59,395 nucleotides of DNA from an uncultured Lentisphaerota bacterium (GCA_903912445.1 CAIWHP010000254.1:1-59395); one strand, 5' to 3'. Numbered from the stretch's first letter, positions 1 to 9,164 are shown. Notes: generated from the sequence alone by a model not told the origin. Numbers and translations are program-made.

Positions 1-2
1 AC

Positions 3-239
3 CTGACCTTCCCGCTGACCCTGATCGGCCTGCCTTTCATATGGCCTGTGGTCGTCTTCGCCTTCCTGACCCACCGCGTGCTCGATATCCTCAAGCCCTT
101 CCCCGCGAACCAGCTGCAGGCGCTGCCCGGCGGGCTGGGCATCACGATCGACGACGTCTGTTCCTCGCTCTACGCCCTCGCGCTCAACCACGCCGTCTAT
201 CAGCTCGCGCTGCATTTCCACTGGCTGCCGGCCGTGTGA
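3..239 (+). CDS. pgpA: Phosphatidylglycerophosphatase A, C-terminal part (cut by window edge)
   Basis: The frame is open from the left edge and ends at 239, so only about 78 C-terminal residues are present. PgpA dephosphorylates phosphatidylglycerophosphate to phosphatidylglycerol in the inner membrane. The fragment carries the family signature region: a hydrophobic stretch (LIGLPFIWPVVVFAFL), then RVLDILKPFP, then GGLGITIDDV, which matches the PgpA pattern of a conserved basic-aspartate helix followed by GG-GI-DD. A last hydrophobic helix follows. The family is normally about 160 residues, so roughly half is missing outside the window. Identification rests on these motifs, not on a database search. 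Confidence 0.85.
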   Translation: MTFPLTLIGLPFIWPVVVFAFLTHRVLDILKPFPANQLQALPGGLGITIDDVCSSLYALALNHAVYQLALHFHWLPAV

Positions 240-652
240 GCTTTCCACCCCGCCCAAGCCAGGCGGCGCCACGTTCGTAAACGCGCTCTGCGATGCCACC
301 CGCAAGTCGAAAGAGGTTTCGCGCCAAGGACGCCAAGCCCGCAAAGCCCTATCCCCTTGGCGAACTTGGCATCCTTGGCGCGAGACTCCATGTTCGCCAG
401 AACGCGGCGGCGCCGTAAAGCCCGCCGCCAGAAGAATACGGCGCCTTGAACGCGGAGATCAGGCAAGCGGAAACGGAAGATTTTCTTTCCCTGCCCGCCT
501 GTTTTTCACCTTCACCCGCTGTGTTGGCAAGGCTGAGCGACTGCTGCCGCGCTGGTTTCGCGGCGCGGACCAGCGCCCGGAAGCCCCCAGCGCACAGTTG
601 TACAAGTGTGCGCTGAGGGCACCACACACCCACCCTTTCCGGGAAATACGCG
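240..652. other. Intergenic region with an inverted repeat, no gene seen
   Basis: No plausible coding frame is visible between the pgpA end and the convergent isomerase gene. The only structure noticed is the imperfect inverted repeat at 318-385. The rest looks like degenerate intergenic sequence. Confidence 0.6.
318..385. repeat. Imperfect inverted repeat with CCAAGG-type arms
   Basis: Left arm 318-338 and right arm 365-385 are reverse complements over 21 nt with two mismatches; the core is GCGCCAAGGA-GCCAAG. The 26-nt loop contains a further CCTTGGCGAA segment. It sits between two convergent genes. A related run of CTTGGCG-CTTGGCGCCTTGG occurs near 50996-51016, so this is probably a dispersed intergenic element. 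A terminator role is possible, but there is no T-run. Confidence 0.7.
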
Positions 653-1618
653 TTACGCCAGCCCGGCGGCGGCGACGGAGGCTTTCATTTTGGCGAGTCC
701 GGTGGCGGCGGTGGCGGCAACGGGCTGCTTCCAATATTCGGCGTTGAACAGCTCCAGCGAGAGCATCGCGTTGCAATGATTGTCGGCGAGGATGTTGAGA
801 ATTTGCTTGAGCGGGGCAATGCCGTCGCTGGGCCAGACGCGGGCGGCGTCGGTGATGACCGCGCGCTCGGGCGTGGCGGGATAGTCGTTCATGTGGAAGC
901 AGTGCGTTACCTGCCGGCTGAGCAGCCGTAACGCTGCAGGCTCGGTGCCGCCTTTATAGAGGTGATAGACATCGGCGAGGATGCAGGCATCCGGATGCCC
1001 CGCGCGCGCGGCGACGTCGAGCGCTTCATTCAGGGTGCTCAAGTTGGCCGAGGCGCCCCAGATTTCCAGCTGCGGGATCACGCCGCTCTGCCGGCCGAGT
1101 TCCAAAATCGCGCGATAGCGCTCAGCCATCCGCGCGGGCTCCAGTTTCATCCCCTGCTTGGTCGCGCCCGCCGGCGGCGCGGCGATGTGCGTGCCGCCGA
1201 GCTGGGCCAGCCAGTCCATTTCCTGCTTGAGCCGCTCGACGCCCTTCGCGCGCTGCTGCTCGTCGTCCACAATCCACGAAGCGAAGCCGATGCCGCCATA
1301 GACCGCGAGTCCGAGATCCTTGCAATGCTTGCCCATGTCCTTGAGCGAGCCGCCGCCCTGCACAAATTTTTCCACGTCGCTCATCCACGGCTCGATGCCC
1401 TCGTAGCCCGCTTTGCCGGCGACCTCGACTTGCTCGACGAAGCCCAGCTTGTAGCCGCGGATCGTGCCGGCGTTGAGACCGTAGCGGAAGCGATAGGGCT
1501 TGGTGGATGCCGCCGGCGTTTGCGCCCGCGCCACCGCGGCAACGCCGGAAAACCCGACAGCCGCCGCCACCGCCGCACTGCTCCCAAAAAATTGCCGACG
1601 CGACAGATTCGTGTTCAT
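653..1618 (-). CDS. Tat-exported sugar phosphate isomerase/epimerase (xylose isomerase-like TIM barrel)
   Basis: This 321-residue protein starts at ATG 1618, preceded by an AAGGAAC ribosome site. An upstream in-frame extension to 1816 is rejected because it lacks a leader and would bury the signal peptide. The N-terminus has a twin-arginine signal (LSRRQFFGSS, hydrophobic Ala/Val stretch, ARAQ cleavage). The mature part has the AP-endonuclease-2-like barrel pattern, with candidate metal ligands in QLEIWG, ADVYHLY, FHMNDYP and SLELFN. Family members isomerise or epimerise sugars, or process keto-sugars such as inosose; the substrate here is unknown. Tat export before metal loading fits a metalloenzyme. 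It stands alone, facing pgpA. Confidence 0.85.
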   Translation of the reverse strand: MNTNLSRRQFFGSSAAVAAAVGFSGVAAVARAQTPAASTKPYRFRYGLNAGTIRGYKLGFVEQVEVAGKAGYEGIEPWMSDVEKFVQGGGSLKDMGKHCKDLGLAVYGGIGFASWIVDDEQQRAKGVERLKQEMDWLAQLGGTHIAAPPAGATKQGMKLEPARMAERYRAILELGRQSGVIPQLEIWGASANLSTLNEALDVAARAGHPDACILADVYHLYKGGTEPAALRLLSRQVTHCFHMNDYPATPERAVITDAARVWPSDGIAPLKQILNILADNHCNAMLSLELFNAEYWKQPVAATAATGLAKMKASVAAAGLA

Positions 1619-1743
1619 GAGGTTCCTTCTACGTTTTGTGTGCGCGGTTATAGACCGGGCTGTCACACTGCCGCAAGAGGATATGAAGCAGAACGGGCTG
1701 CCCGTCTGCCAAGACGAAGAGACTTTATCCATGAAAGAATTCA

Positions 1744-2070
1744 CTACTTTCCCCAAACTTGAAATCCCTTCATATGGCAACCAAACATCCAACCGATCAG
1801 ATCGAAAGGGAGACAAGCGGTATCAAGGAGAAAATCAACCGGAAGACAACCGAGGAAGCCCATAGCTACATACTTGTCATCAGGCGTTGGATAGATTGGC
1901 TTATCGACTATAACACCATAGTCTAATTTCGTAGCTATGTATGGATAAGCCCCGAAGGGTGGACTGCTCCCGTCGATTGCAGGCATGGCTCGCCCCATGA
2001 CCGTTCCGCAACCAGTGAAGAGGCTTATACAGACAAGGCTCAAAACGATAGAGCTGAGGGCCTTAACCAT
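1744..2070 (-). CDS. YceK/DUF1375-like small lipoprotein
   Basis: The predicted product is 108 residues, from ATG 2070; a TTG at 2085 in the same frame would add five residues. The N-terminus is a lipoprotein signal with lipobox LFTGC, so Cys about 20 should be lipidated. The body has the compact pattern of the YceK/YidQ group: GTV near the lipobox, PYIATKLDYG, then a C-terminal segment LPVDFLLDTACLPFDLIGW, where a small Asp-Thr-hydrophobic helix is typical. Function in this group is unknown. Base composition looks lower in GC than its neighbours, which could mean recent acquisition. No convincing Shine-Dalgarno precedes either start. Confidence 0.7.
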   Translation of the reverse strand: MVKALSSIVLSLVCISLFTGCGTVMGRAMPAIDGSSPPFGAYPYIATKLDYGVIVDKPIYPTPDDKYVAMGFLGCLPVDFLLDTACLPFDLIGWMFGCHMKGFQVWGK

Positions 2071-2121
2071 GGCGCAAGATAACAATAAGCTTTCTGCCGT
2101 TCAACCTTTGATAGGTAGTGA

Positions 2122-2296
2122 TTACTCGTCGAAGATGATTTCGCTGGCGGTACAGTCGGCGGCGGCGGCGAGGCAGGCCCAGTGCGCGCCGTAGGCGTCG
2201 GGGGATTTGTGTTCGAGGGTCTGGCCGGGCTCGACCTTGAGCGTCGCGCAGGTTTTCCAGCGGCCCTCGTTCGCCACGTTCACCTCGACCTTGACC
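2122..2296 (-). pseudogene. C-terminal remnant of the 6664/11330 paralog family
   Basis: The 58 codons before stop 2122 read as a close copy of the C-terminus of the large protein at 6664-9048: VEVNVANEGRWKTCATLKV, EPGQTLEHKSPDAYGAHW, and CTASEIIFDE at the end. Nothing recognisable of the preceding roughly 730 residues is present. This is a truncated gene scrap rather than a functional ORF. A second, more decayed scrap lies at 6190-6372. Confidence 0.8.
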
Positions 2297-2477
2297 GCGC
2301 CCCGGCTGCAACCGCGCGCACACAAGGAGATTCGGCGCTTGCTCTTCGCCCGGCAAAGGTGAAAATTTGCACGTGATTTTTCCGCGTCGCATGTGGCCGC
2401 AATGTCGCGCTACCCTGGTGGAGCGCACGAAAAATGTCGCGGTTTTTCTGTGCCCATCATCTGGCAGAAAAGCATCC

Positions 2478-3506
2478 ATGCGGATGAAATCCTTTGTTCG
2501 CGTCGCCCTGCTGGCGCTGCTGCAAGCCGTCGGGGCGGACGAAGCGCGGCCGCCTGCTTTGATGCAAGACGTTCTGATCCCCGACGGCGTGGCGCGTTTG
2601 GTTGAACTCACTTGCACCGTGGCAGCGACCAATCAGAGCCAGATTCCCGCCAGGCAATTCACCTTCCGTGTCACAACGCCGCCTTCAGACCTTGCCTATC
2701 AGAGGGCGCGGACTTGTCCCGTCGCTCAAAGTGTCACGAAACCGCATAAAAACGGGGTGGGTCACTTCGTGGAGGTGCAGTTCCCAGTGCCTGCCGCGTC
2801 TCGCGTCACTCATGAAATCAAGTCGCAGGTGCTGCTGCTGCCGGTGGACTATACCGGGCGACGGGTCGTCGGGAAGCCAGGGGACACCAACCTCGCGGCC
2901 TTTCTGGCGCCATCGAAACTCATTGAAGCGGATGACCCGGAGATCATGGCCATCGCCAAACAGATTCTTTCCGGCACGACCACGGACAGGGAAAAGGCCA
3001 GGGCCGCTTATCAATATCCGGCCAGCATCATCCGTTTCCGGCCTCAGGAACCCGCTGGAGCGTTACATGCCTTGAAAACGCATTCGGGCGATTGCACGGA
3101 ATTCGCCGCCCTGTTCTGTGCGCTGTGCCGGGCCGGGAATGTCCCGGCGCGCATGACGGGCGTTTTCAACATGGGCTCCAAGAGGGAGCTCGCCTGCAGC
3201 GAGCCCAATCACAATGCCGCCGAGGCGTTTATTACCGGCTGGGGCTGGGTGCCGGTAGATCCGAATCTCGGCGGCGGTAAATTCAACCGCAGAGCCGGCT
3301 TTGCCAGGACCGGCAATGCCGTAATCGTGCTCACGCAAGCGGGAACGTGGGTGTGGTCTACCAGTCTGCCATCAGGCAAGTTTGCAGCCGGCGCCGAACG
3401 ACCAGCCATCAAGGTCGAAGTGGTTTGGAAGTTGCGGGTGCTGGGGGAAGGTCCATCGGCGCCGATGCTCCGGCAATTTGAAGCATCGTCGGGGGTGCCC
3501 CCTTGA
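2478..3506 (+). CDS. Exported transglutaminase-like (papain-fold) protein
   Basis: This is a 342-residue protein. ATG 2478 is chosen because it begins a clean signal peptide (MRMKSFVRVALLALLQAVGA); the frame stays open further upstream but with non-protein-like sequence. Residues about 30-150 form a beta-rich N-terminal domain. The transglutaminase core follows, with catalytic Cys in HSGDCTEFAALF, His in EPNHNAAEAF and Asp in WVPVDPNLG, in the usual Cys-His-Asp order. Members of this superfamily act as proteases or amidases or in cross-linking; the substrate is unknown. The stop overlaps the next gene's ATG by one base (TGATG), so the two are probably translationally coupled. Confidence 0.8.
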   Translation: MRMKSFVRVALLALLQAVGADEARPPALMQDVLIPDGVARLVELTCTVAATNQSQIPARQFTFRVTTPPSDLAYQRARTCPVAQSVTKPHKNGVGHFVEVQFPVPAASRVTHEIKSQVLLLPVDYTGRRVVGKPGDTNLAAFLAPSKLIEADDPEIMAIAKQILSGTTTDREKARAAYQYPASIIRFRPQEPAGALHALKTHSGDCTEFAALFCALCRAGNVPARMTGVFNMGSKRELACSEPNHNAAEAFITGWGWVPVDPNLGGGKFNRRAGFARTGNAVIVLTQAGTWVWSTSLPSGKFAAGAERPAIKVEVVWKLRVLGEGPSAPMLRQFEASSGVPP

Positions 3507-4582
3507 TGACCCTGACAACCCCAGGCTGGCTGCTCCATGGGTTCAGGCCCTGGGCCGGGGTACTGCTGGCCGTGGTCTCGGCTTACGGCGCAGACCGCGT
3601 TCAAGGCTGGCCGCAATGGCAGCGGAGCCGTGCGGCACTCGACCACCGCCACGTGCGCGATGAATTCCGCATCCACTACACGCTCACCGGCACCCATGCG
3701 CTGCCGGCCGCAGACCGGCTCGACGCTGACCAAGATGGCGTGCCGGACAGGATTCAGCACATTGCGCTGCAGCTCGTGACGGCCCGGCGCTGTTATGTGG
3801 AAACGCTCGGGCTGCGGCATCCGTTTGAAAGCCCGCGCTACAAGGGCCGCGTGAAGTTCATCGACGTGAACGTCTGGTCGCTGGGCAACAAGCACGGCAG
3901 CGCGGGCGATGCCATCGTCAACTACCACCGGCCGAGCGACCCGCCCGAAGGCGTCGAGGTCGTCACCATCGACCTCGACGCGAAACTGCCGCCGCGCAAT
4001 CTCTCGCCCTCGCACGAACTGTTCCACGTCTTCCAGAATGGCTACTCGCAGTTCAAGAATGCATGGTATTCCGAAGGCACCGCGCGTTGGTCGGAGGATG
4101 TATTGCGAGCGGGCGCGGGCGCAGCAGGCTCGCTGCCCGCCAGCGCAAACGATCTGGAGGGTTTGTTCAAGCTCAGCTACAGCGCGAGCCATTTCTGGCA
4201 GGCGCTCGCCCGCGCCACAGATCCGGTGGGCAGGGTCCGCATGGCGCAAGAGCTACGCGACATCCAGTATCCCGGTTCATCGAAGCCCGTCATCGAAGAC
4301 GATGTTTTTTATGGCGCCAAGCTGCTCAAGACGCTGCTTGAAGAGCTTGATCGCGAGGACAACGTGGTCTCGCAGGCAAGCAACCTCGACCCGCTGAATT
4401 GGAGCGAAACCCGGCAGAACGCACCCGAAAACAACCGCCACCTTTGGCAGGCGTTGCTCAACGTGAGCCGGCGCTTCGCTGCCGACTCGCCGCAGCTCCG
4501 CCGGATGGTTGAAACGCTGGGACATGCACCGGAAACACCGGATGTGACCGGCGTCAAAACCAATGCTCCGCCCGCCCTGTAG
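3506..4582 (+). CDS. Exported zincin-type metalloprotease-like protein
   Basis: This is a 358-residue protein. ATG 3506 overlaps the previous stop; a TTG at 3503 is the alternative. An N-terminal hydrophobic segment (WAGVLLAVVSAYG) suggests export. The central region carries an HExxH zinc motif, HELFHVFQNGY, followed about 20 residues later by WYSEGTARWSED, whose Glu could be the third zinc ligand as in gluzincins. Upstream is a DADQDGVPD calcium-binding-like loop. I cannot assign a named family. Coupling with the transglutaminase-like gene suggests that both act on the same extracytoplasmic protein substrate, which is inference. Confidence 0.7.
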   Translation: MTLTTPGWLLHGFRPWAGVLLAVVSAYGADRVQGWPQWQRSRAALDHRHVRDEFRIHYTLTGTHALPAADRLDADQDGVPDRIQHIALQLVTARRCYVETLGLRHPFESPRYKGRVKFIDVNVWSLGNKHGSAGDAIVNYHRPSDPPEGVEVVTIDLDAKLPPRNLSPSHELFHVFQNGYSQFKNAWYSEGTARWSEDVLRAGAGAAGSLPASANDLEGLFKLSYSASHFWQALARATDPVGRVRMAQELRDIQYPGSSKPVIEDDVFYGAKLLKTLLEELDREDNVVSQASNLDPLNWSETRQNAPENNRHLWQALLNVSRRFAADSPQLRRMVETLGHAPETPDVTGVKTNAPPAL

Positions 4583-4708
4583 CAACAGCGTCTGGCCAGC
4601 AAAGAGAAGAGCCTCCACCTGCAGCCTTGCGTTGGCGCAAACGGCGTGGGAAAGTAAATTCTACGTGAACATCGAGACCCCATGGCCCCATTCAGGCGGA
4701 CTACTACT

Positions 4709-5824
4709 ATGAACAAACTGCGCGCATCTATTTTCATGCTGCTGGCCATGCTCCCTGGGGTTTGCCGGTCGGCTCAACTGGAAGTGCGCTCTGCAATCCA
4801 GTTCCCCGATTTACCGGGTTATAAGACGTTGGCGTGCGACTTCCACATGCACACGATCCTCTCGGACGGAAGCGTTGTGCCGACCGTCCGGGTGAACGAG
4901 GCGTGGCGGCAAGGACTGGACGCCATTGCGCTCACGGATCATATCGCAACGCAGCCGCCCACGAATGACCTGCCGGCAAAATATGGCCGGCTGAGTGAGT
5001 TGGCGGAGAGCGCCGCCAGGGCTCACAACCTGCCGTTGATCAAAGGCGGTGAAATTACCCGGGACACCCCTCCGGGCCATTTCAATGCCCTTTTTCTGGC
5101 CAACATCAAGCCCCTGGAAAACCCTGAATTCCTCGAGGCCATCGAGCAGGCGAACCAACAAGGGGCGTTCGTGTTCTGGAATCACCACGGTTGGAAGGGC
5201 GAAGAAAAGGGCAAATGGCTCGACGTACATCAGACGATGTATGACAAGAAGTGGTTTCAGGGAATGGAGATTGCGAACGGTGAAACCTATTACCCTGCGG
5301 CCCACGCTTGGTGTCTGGAGAAGAGCCTGACGATGATGGGAAACTCCGACATCCATGATCCGGACCTTCGAAAGGAAAGCGCTTCCCTTGATCACCGCAC
5401 GATGACGCTGGTCTTTGTCAAGGAACAGACACCCGCCGGCATTAAAGAAGCATTGTTGGCCGGGCGAACCATCGTCTGGTTTAAGGATCAGTTGATTGGC
5501 CGGGAAGAACTGTTGCGTCCGTTTTTCGACGCATGCATCCAGGTCTGCGAACCCAACGTGCGGTCGAAGGCCAATGTGTTCGTAGAGGTGCGGAACAAGT
5601 GCCAAGCCGACATTTGCCTCGAACTGACCAGCCGGTCCCAACCTCGCTCGCTTGTTCTGCCTGCGAAGAGCACGGTTCTGCTGAAAATCCTTCCCTCTGA
5701 CGCCGCCAAACCCATCGCCTTGAACTACACGGCCAAAAACTTTCTCATCGGCCCCGGCAAGAGTCTGCCCGTCACCCTGAGGGTTCCGGCTCAGTCATCC
5801 CCCGGGAAGAAGCAAGGCAAGTAG
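4709..5824 (+). CDS. Exported PHP-domain phosphoesterase-like protein
   Basis: This is a 371-residue protein starting at ATG 4709; the upstream ATG at 4682 lacks signal-peptide character. It opens with a signal peptide (KLRASIFMLLAMLPGVCRS). The PHP metal-site motifs follow in order: DFHMHTILSDGS, ALTDHI, KGGEIT, WNHHGW, then GNSDIHD near residue 220. About 90 C-terminal residues form a beta-rich extra domain. PHP proteins hydrolyse phosphoesters using two or three metals; exported forms with this Ig-like tail are common in environmental bacteria but poorly characterised. It lies 126 bp after the zincin gene on the same strand and may be in the same operon. Confidence 0.8.
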   Translation: MNKLRASIFMLLAMLPGVCRSAQLEVRSAIQFPDLPGYKTLACDFHMHTILSDGSVVPTVRVNEAWRQGLDAIALTDHIATQPPTNDLPAKYGRLSELAESAARAHNLPLIKGGEITRDTPPGHFNALFLANIKPLENPEFLEAIEQANQQGAFVFWNHHGWKGEEKGKWLDVHQTMYDKKWFQGMEIANGETYYPAAHAWCLEKSLTMMGNSDIHDPDLRKESASLDHRTMTLVFVKEQTPAGIKEALLAGRTIVWFKDQLIGREELLRPFFDACIQVCEPNVRSKANVFVEVRNKCQADICLELTSRSQPRSLVLPAKSTVLLKILPSDAAKPIALNYTAKNFLIGPGKSLPVTLRVPAQSSPGKKQGK

Positions 5825-6189
5825 CGAGTGTTTGTACCTCCACCACGCCGGCCCCGCCGCCCGTGGCGGCCGCGCCTTGGCGGGAGCTGAGCAAGCGGTC
5901 TGGGCGCTTGAAATATTACGTCGCTTTGCCTGCGGCTCAAGAAGGGACATTACTCGCCCCGCCCTCCACGCGCGGGTTCGCGCCGGCAGCTGTCGGACAG
6001 CTTGGTTCAAGGTCATCGTCAGCAGTAAAACTGTGCTTGTGGGTGGGAGCTCCAGCTTTCGCCACATATAAACCACACGTTGATGAACACGGGAGCGGGA
6101 GCGCCCGCCCGCAAGCTGATTCGTTCAGTATCGTGGAGGCTTTCGCCGGGGTCGATGGCCCCGGCTACCGGGCCTGCCTTCCGCATCCA

Positions 6190-6372
6190 ACGCCGCGCGT
6201 CACTCGCAGTGGAAACCCGCGCTGCGTCGGCGCTGAGGCGGACCCCGCGTGCGCCGCAGGCATCGGGGCCTTTATGCTCGCGGGTCTGGCCGGGCTCGAC
6301 CGTGGGTACTGCGCAGGTTTTCCTATGGCCCTCGTTCGCCAGGTCCACCTCGACCTTGAACCTGACCACCTG
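6190..6372 (-). pseudogene. Second, more decayed C-terminal remnant of the 6664/11330 paralog family
   Basis: The minus-strand translation reads VRFKVEVDLANEGHRKTCA, then VEPGQTREHKGPDACGARGV, then RLSADA. These line up with FKVEVDVANEGLWKTYTTL, VEPGQTLEHKFPDAYGAHWV and RLTADA at the C-terminus of the intact gene at 6664-9048. Several conserved positions have changed (YGAHW to CGARG) and the terminal strand is lost, so decay is further on than at 2122-2296. Confidence 0.75.
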
Positions 6373-6522
6373 CGCATCATTGCGGAAGACGGAAAACCGG
6401 CTACAGCAGCCATCGCCAAACTACCCTGGAAAAACAACCGTGTGAGAGAGCCGTGCTTATGGTTCTTCTGCGGAAGGTCGGCCGTGCGACCGGCGCACAA
6501 CCCGGCTGAAAATTATCGACCT

Positions 6523-6554
6523 ATAATTGCGGAGTTGTGCAACTCCGCAATTAT
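6523..6554. repeat. Perfect 15-bp hairpin
   Basis: Arms 6523-6537 and 6540-6554 are exact reverse complements (ATAATTGCGGAGTTG) with a TG loop. It lies about 110 bp downstream of the minus-strand gene ending at 6664. It could act as a transcription end, but no T-run follows on either strand. It may equally be a dispersed palindromic element. Confidence 0.75.
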
Positions 6555-6663
6555 CTTTACGCGGCGCGATGCGGTGGCGGGACAGAGGCGGGGACGGTGG
6601 GGGCTGCCGCGGACCGCTTTCTCACGGGCGCGACCACACAATCCTGCCGAATCCGCCGTTGTA

Positions 6664-9048
6664 TTATTCGTAGTGGAATTCAGCGCTGGCAGTGCAGTTG
6701 GCGTCGGCGGTGAGGCGGACCCAATGGGCGCCGTAGGCGTCGGGGAATTTGTGCTCAAGGGTCTGGCCGGGTTCGACCTTGAGCGTCGTGTAGGTCTTCC
6801 AGAGGCCTTCGTTCGCGACATCAACCTCGACCTTGAACTCGACGGGCTTCGTCGCGTCATGCGTGAGCAGGACGCGCTTCTTGTCATAGCCGGTCATCAA
6901 GTAGGGATCCGAGGGCTTGTCGGCTTTGACGGCGGTCTGCTTCCACGGACCGCCGACGCCGACGGGCTTGCCGAGTTTCCAGAGGTCGTCGATCGCGCCG
7001 CACCACAAGCCGAGCTTGCCGTCGGCGGACTTGAAGAAGTTCGGCGTTGCGGCGGCATCGGTGCGGGCTCCGGCGAGGACCAGCATTCCGCGCCACGTGC
7101 AGAAGTCGGTGATCAGCCGGTCGTGCGAGGCGACGGGGCGCAGCTTGTGCCAGCTGGTTTTCTCCCGGGGGATTTCATAGAAGGTGCCGTGGATGTTGGC
7201 GAGGTTGCGCTCGCTCTCGACCTCGCGCATGGCGCGCAGCGGGACCGGTGGCTGATCGAACACGGCCGGCCCCTTCGGCAGGCGGAGGATGCGCTTGTCG
7301 GCCTTGAAAATGACCGACGCCGCGTCCACCATGAAATCCTCTTTAACTTTGCATATGGTGCGGACTTCCTCGGCGCGTTTGGCGTCGTCCAAGGCTTGGA
7401 AGGCGAGTTTCTCATCCACCTCGGCATAGACCTCCGCACCGTTCGCCGGTTTGGCGAGGAGCATCAGGTTGCGGTTGTGCGCGGCGGGCCGCAGCAGCGC
7501 GGGGCACCACGAGGCTCCGGCCTCGCCGGCGCGCGCGAGGCCGCGGAACAGATCGGCGTTCGCGTCCGGTGCGTAGCGCGGCGCGAGGCGCTGGTGCAGG
7601 TAGGCGGTGACGACGTTCGCGTCGCGCGCCACGATGCGGAGCCACTCGGCTTTCAGGTCGGCGGGCAGCAGCTCGAACTTGTAGCCGCCAGCGGGCACGG
7701 TCACGGATTTCCATTTGCTCCACTGGCTGTCGCCGGTGGCGTCGAGCTCGATATCGAAGGTCACGTCGCGATCGTCGCGCGCCGCGAGGTGCAGGCAGCG
7801 GTGCTGGTAGCCGGCGACGAGGAACGGATCGGAGACCTGTCCGGCCGTCACGGCGTCGCCGAGCCAGACGCCGCCGAAGGCGCAGGGCGTGCCGAACTTC
7901 TCCAGGTCTTCCGGCTGGCCAAACCACAGGCCGGACTGGTTCTGCCCGAGCAAGGGATTGGACATCGTGCTCGCCTCGTCGGTGGCCAGCACGAGCCGGC
8001 CGTTCCAGAAGCAGAAGTCAGGGATGTAGCGCAGGTGCTGGCTCAAGGGGCGCAGGCCGCCGGTCTGCGCGGCGCTGAAGGTCTTCGGGAAGTCGAACAT
8101 CCCGCCGTGCATCACCATCAGGAAGCGGCCCGGGCTGATCTCGCGGATGCGCGGCCACTCGGTGAACCAGCCATGCTTCGGGTCGAAGGCGTGCGACGAC
8201 TTCGGCACGCGAAACGTCTGCCACTGGCCATGGTCGAGCAGTTGCAGGATCACCGAGCGCTTGTCCCAGCCCATCGCCCAGAGCGGCGTCCCGGCGTCCG
8301 GCGCGCCCAGCAGGCCGCCCGGCCCGGTCACGTCGGTGAACTGCCGGCGCATGACGATCTTCCAGGTCGTGCCATCCCACTCAGCCAGCACGCCGGCATC
8401 CTCCGGCGACTTCGGGGGCAGCTCGCAGTCATATTGTTTCGGCGCCTTGCCGGCGGCGGACTCGCCGTTGTTGGCGATGACCACGCGGCCCTGCGCGGTG
8501 TAGCCGCCCTTGCCGTGCCAGCCCGGCACCGGCTTGGCGAACAGCTTCTTCACGTCGAGCGTGTGGACGTTGACCTCGTAAAACGCGCCTTCCATGTCGA
8601 AGAAATAGACCATGTTCTCCGGGTCGGTCAGGTGCCGCATCACGGCGGTCATCCGGCCGATGAGCTTGGTCTTCACATCGCAGGCGCGCACCTGGCCCCG
8701 CGCATCGATGAAGTACGGGCCGATGATGAGCTGGTTGCTCTCGCGGTGGAGCATACGGCAGGCGTGCGTGCCGCCGACGCTCTCCGGCTGGATGGTCAGC
8801 GCCAGGTCGGGGCTGACGCTGTAGAGCTTGTCCATGCTGCCTTTGGTCGAGTGCGGCGGATAGGTGAGGAACCAGAGCTTGCCCGCCCACGGCACGACCG
8901 CGCCGATGCCGCACTCGCCATGCGCGGAGAACTCGCCGTTGCCGTTGTAGGCGGTCAGATGCGGATAGACGCCTGAGATGCAGAGCGGCTCCTCGGCGGC
9001 AACAGCGACGCCAGCGATAGCGATCAACGACAGCAGCAGCTTCTTCAT
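6664..9048 (-). CDS. Large exported protein of unknown family, internally duplicated (paralog of 11330-13813)
   Basis: This is a 794-residue protein. ATG 9048 follows a GAAGGAGT ribosome site and begins a signal peptide (MKKLLLSLIAIAGVAVAAEE). Repeated blade-like segments such as HRESNQLIIGPYFIDARG, HLTDPENMVYFFDMEG and YTAQGRVVIANNGES suggest a beta-propeller. Two similar modules, ending near residue 510 and at the C-terminus, each read G-GG-W-VTA/K-SDP-L-GY, then a VEVD/IELD-type beta domain, so the C-terminal half looks duplicated. I recognise no named family. It is divergent from the GH97 gene and shares a 287-bp regulatory gap with it, suggesting carbohydrate processing or binding outside the cytoplasm. 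Confidence 0.8.
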   Translation of the reverse strand: MKKLLLSLIAIAGVAVAAEEPLCISGVYPHLTAYNGNGEFSAHGECGIGAVVPWAGKLWFLTYPPHSTKGSMDKLYSVSPDLALTIQPESVGGTHACRMLHRESNQLIIGPYFIDARGQVRACDVKTKLIGRMTAVMRHLTDPENMVYFFDMEGAFYEVNVHTLDVKKLFAKPVPGWHGKGGYTAQGRVVIANNGESAAGKAPKQYDCELPPKSPEDAGVLAEWDGTTWKIVMRRQFTDVTGPGGLLGAPDAGTPLWAMGWDKRSVILQLLDHGQWQTFRVPKSSHAFDPKHGWFTEWPRIREISPGRFLMVMHGGMFDFPKTFSAAQTGGLRPLSQHLRYIPDFCFWNGRLVLATDEASTMSNPLLGQNQSGLWFGQPEDLEKFGTPCAFGGVWLGDAVTAGQVSDPFLVAGYQHRCLHLAARDDRDVTFDIELDATGDSQWSKWKSVTVPAGGYKFELLPADLKAEWLRIVARDANVVTAYLHQRLAPRYAPDANADLFRGLARAGEAGASWCPALLRPAAHNRNLMLLAKPANGAEVYAEVDEKLAFQALDDAKRAEEVRTICKVKEDFMVDAASVIFKADKRILRLPKGPAVFDQPPVPLRAMREVESERNLANIHGTFYEIPREKTSWHKLRPVASHDRLITDFCTWRGMLVLAGARTDAAATPNFFKSADGKLGLWCGAIDDLWKLGKPVGVGGPWKQTAVKADKPSDPYLMTGYDKKRVLLTHDATKPVEFKVEVDVANEGLWKTYTTLKVEPGQTLEHKFPDAYGAHWVRLTADANCTASAEFHYE

Positions 9049-9164
9049 GATGACTCCTTCATGCGCTTGAACGGCGCGGCAGCTTAGTGGATGCAGGCAG
9101 CGGGATGCAAGATAGGGGATATGATAGATGCGCAGAAAATGCACGCGGCCATGTGTACGCTTCT

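Larger units (their letters stand above)
5825..6663. other. Gene-free region holding a decayed gene scrap and a hairpin
   Basis: No functional gene is supported. The long plus-strand frame across it is the mirror of the minus-strand gene at 6664-9048. What is visible is a degenerate C-terminal paralog scrap (6190-6372, minus) and a perfect hairpin (6523-6554). It looks like a decay zone next to the carbohydrate cluster. Confidence 0.6.

Noticed and set aside
653-1816. Longer version of the sugar isomerase starting at 1816
   Set aside because: The 66 extra codons are not protein-like and would place the Tat signal inside the protein; ATG 1618 has a ribosome site.
5863-8976. Very long plus-strand open frame (1037 codons)
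   Set aside because: It mirrors the minus-strand exported protein at 6664-9048, which has a signal peptide, a ribosome site and a close paralog. GC-rich codons commonly leave the opposite strand open.
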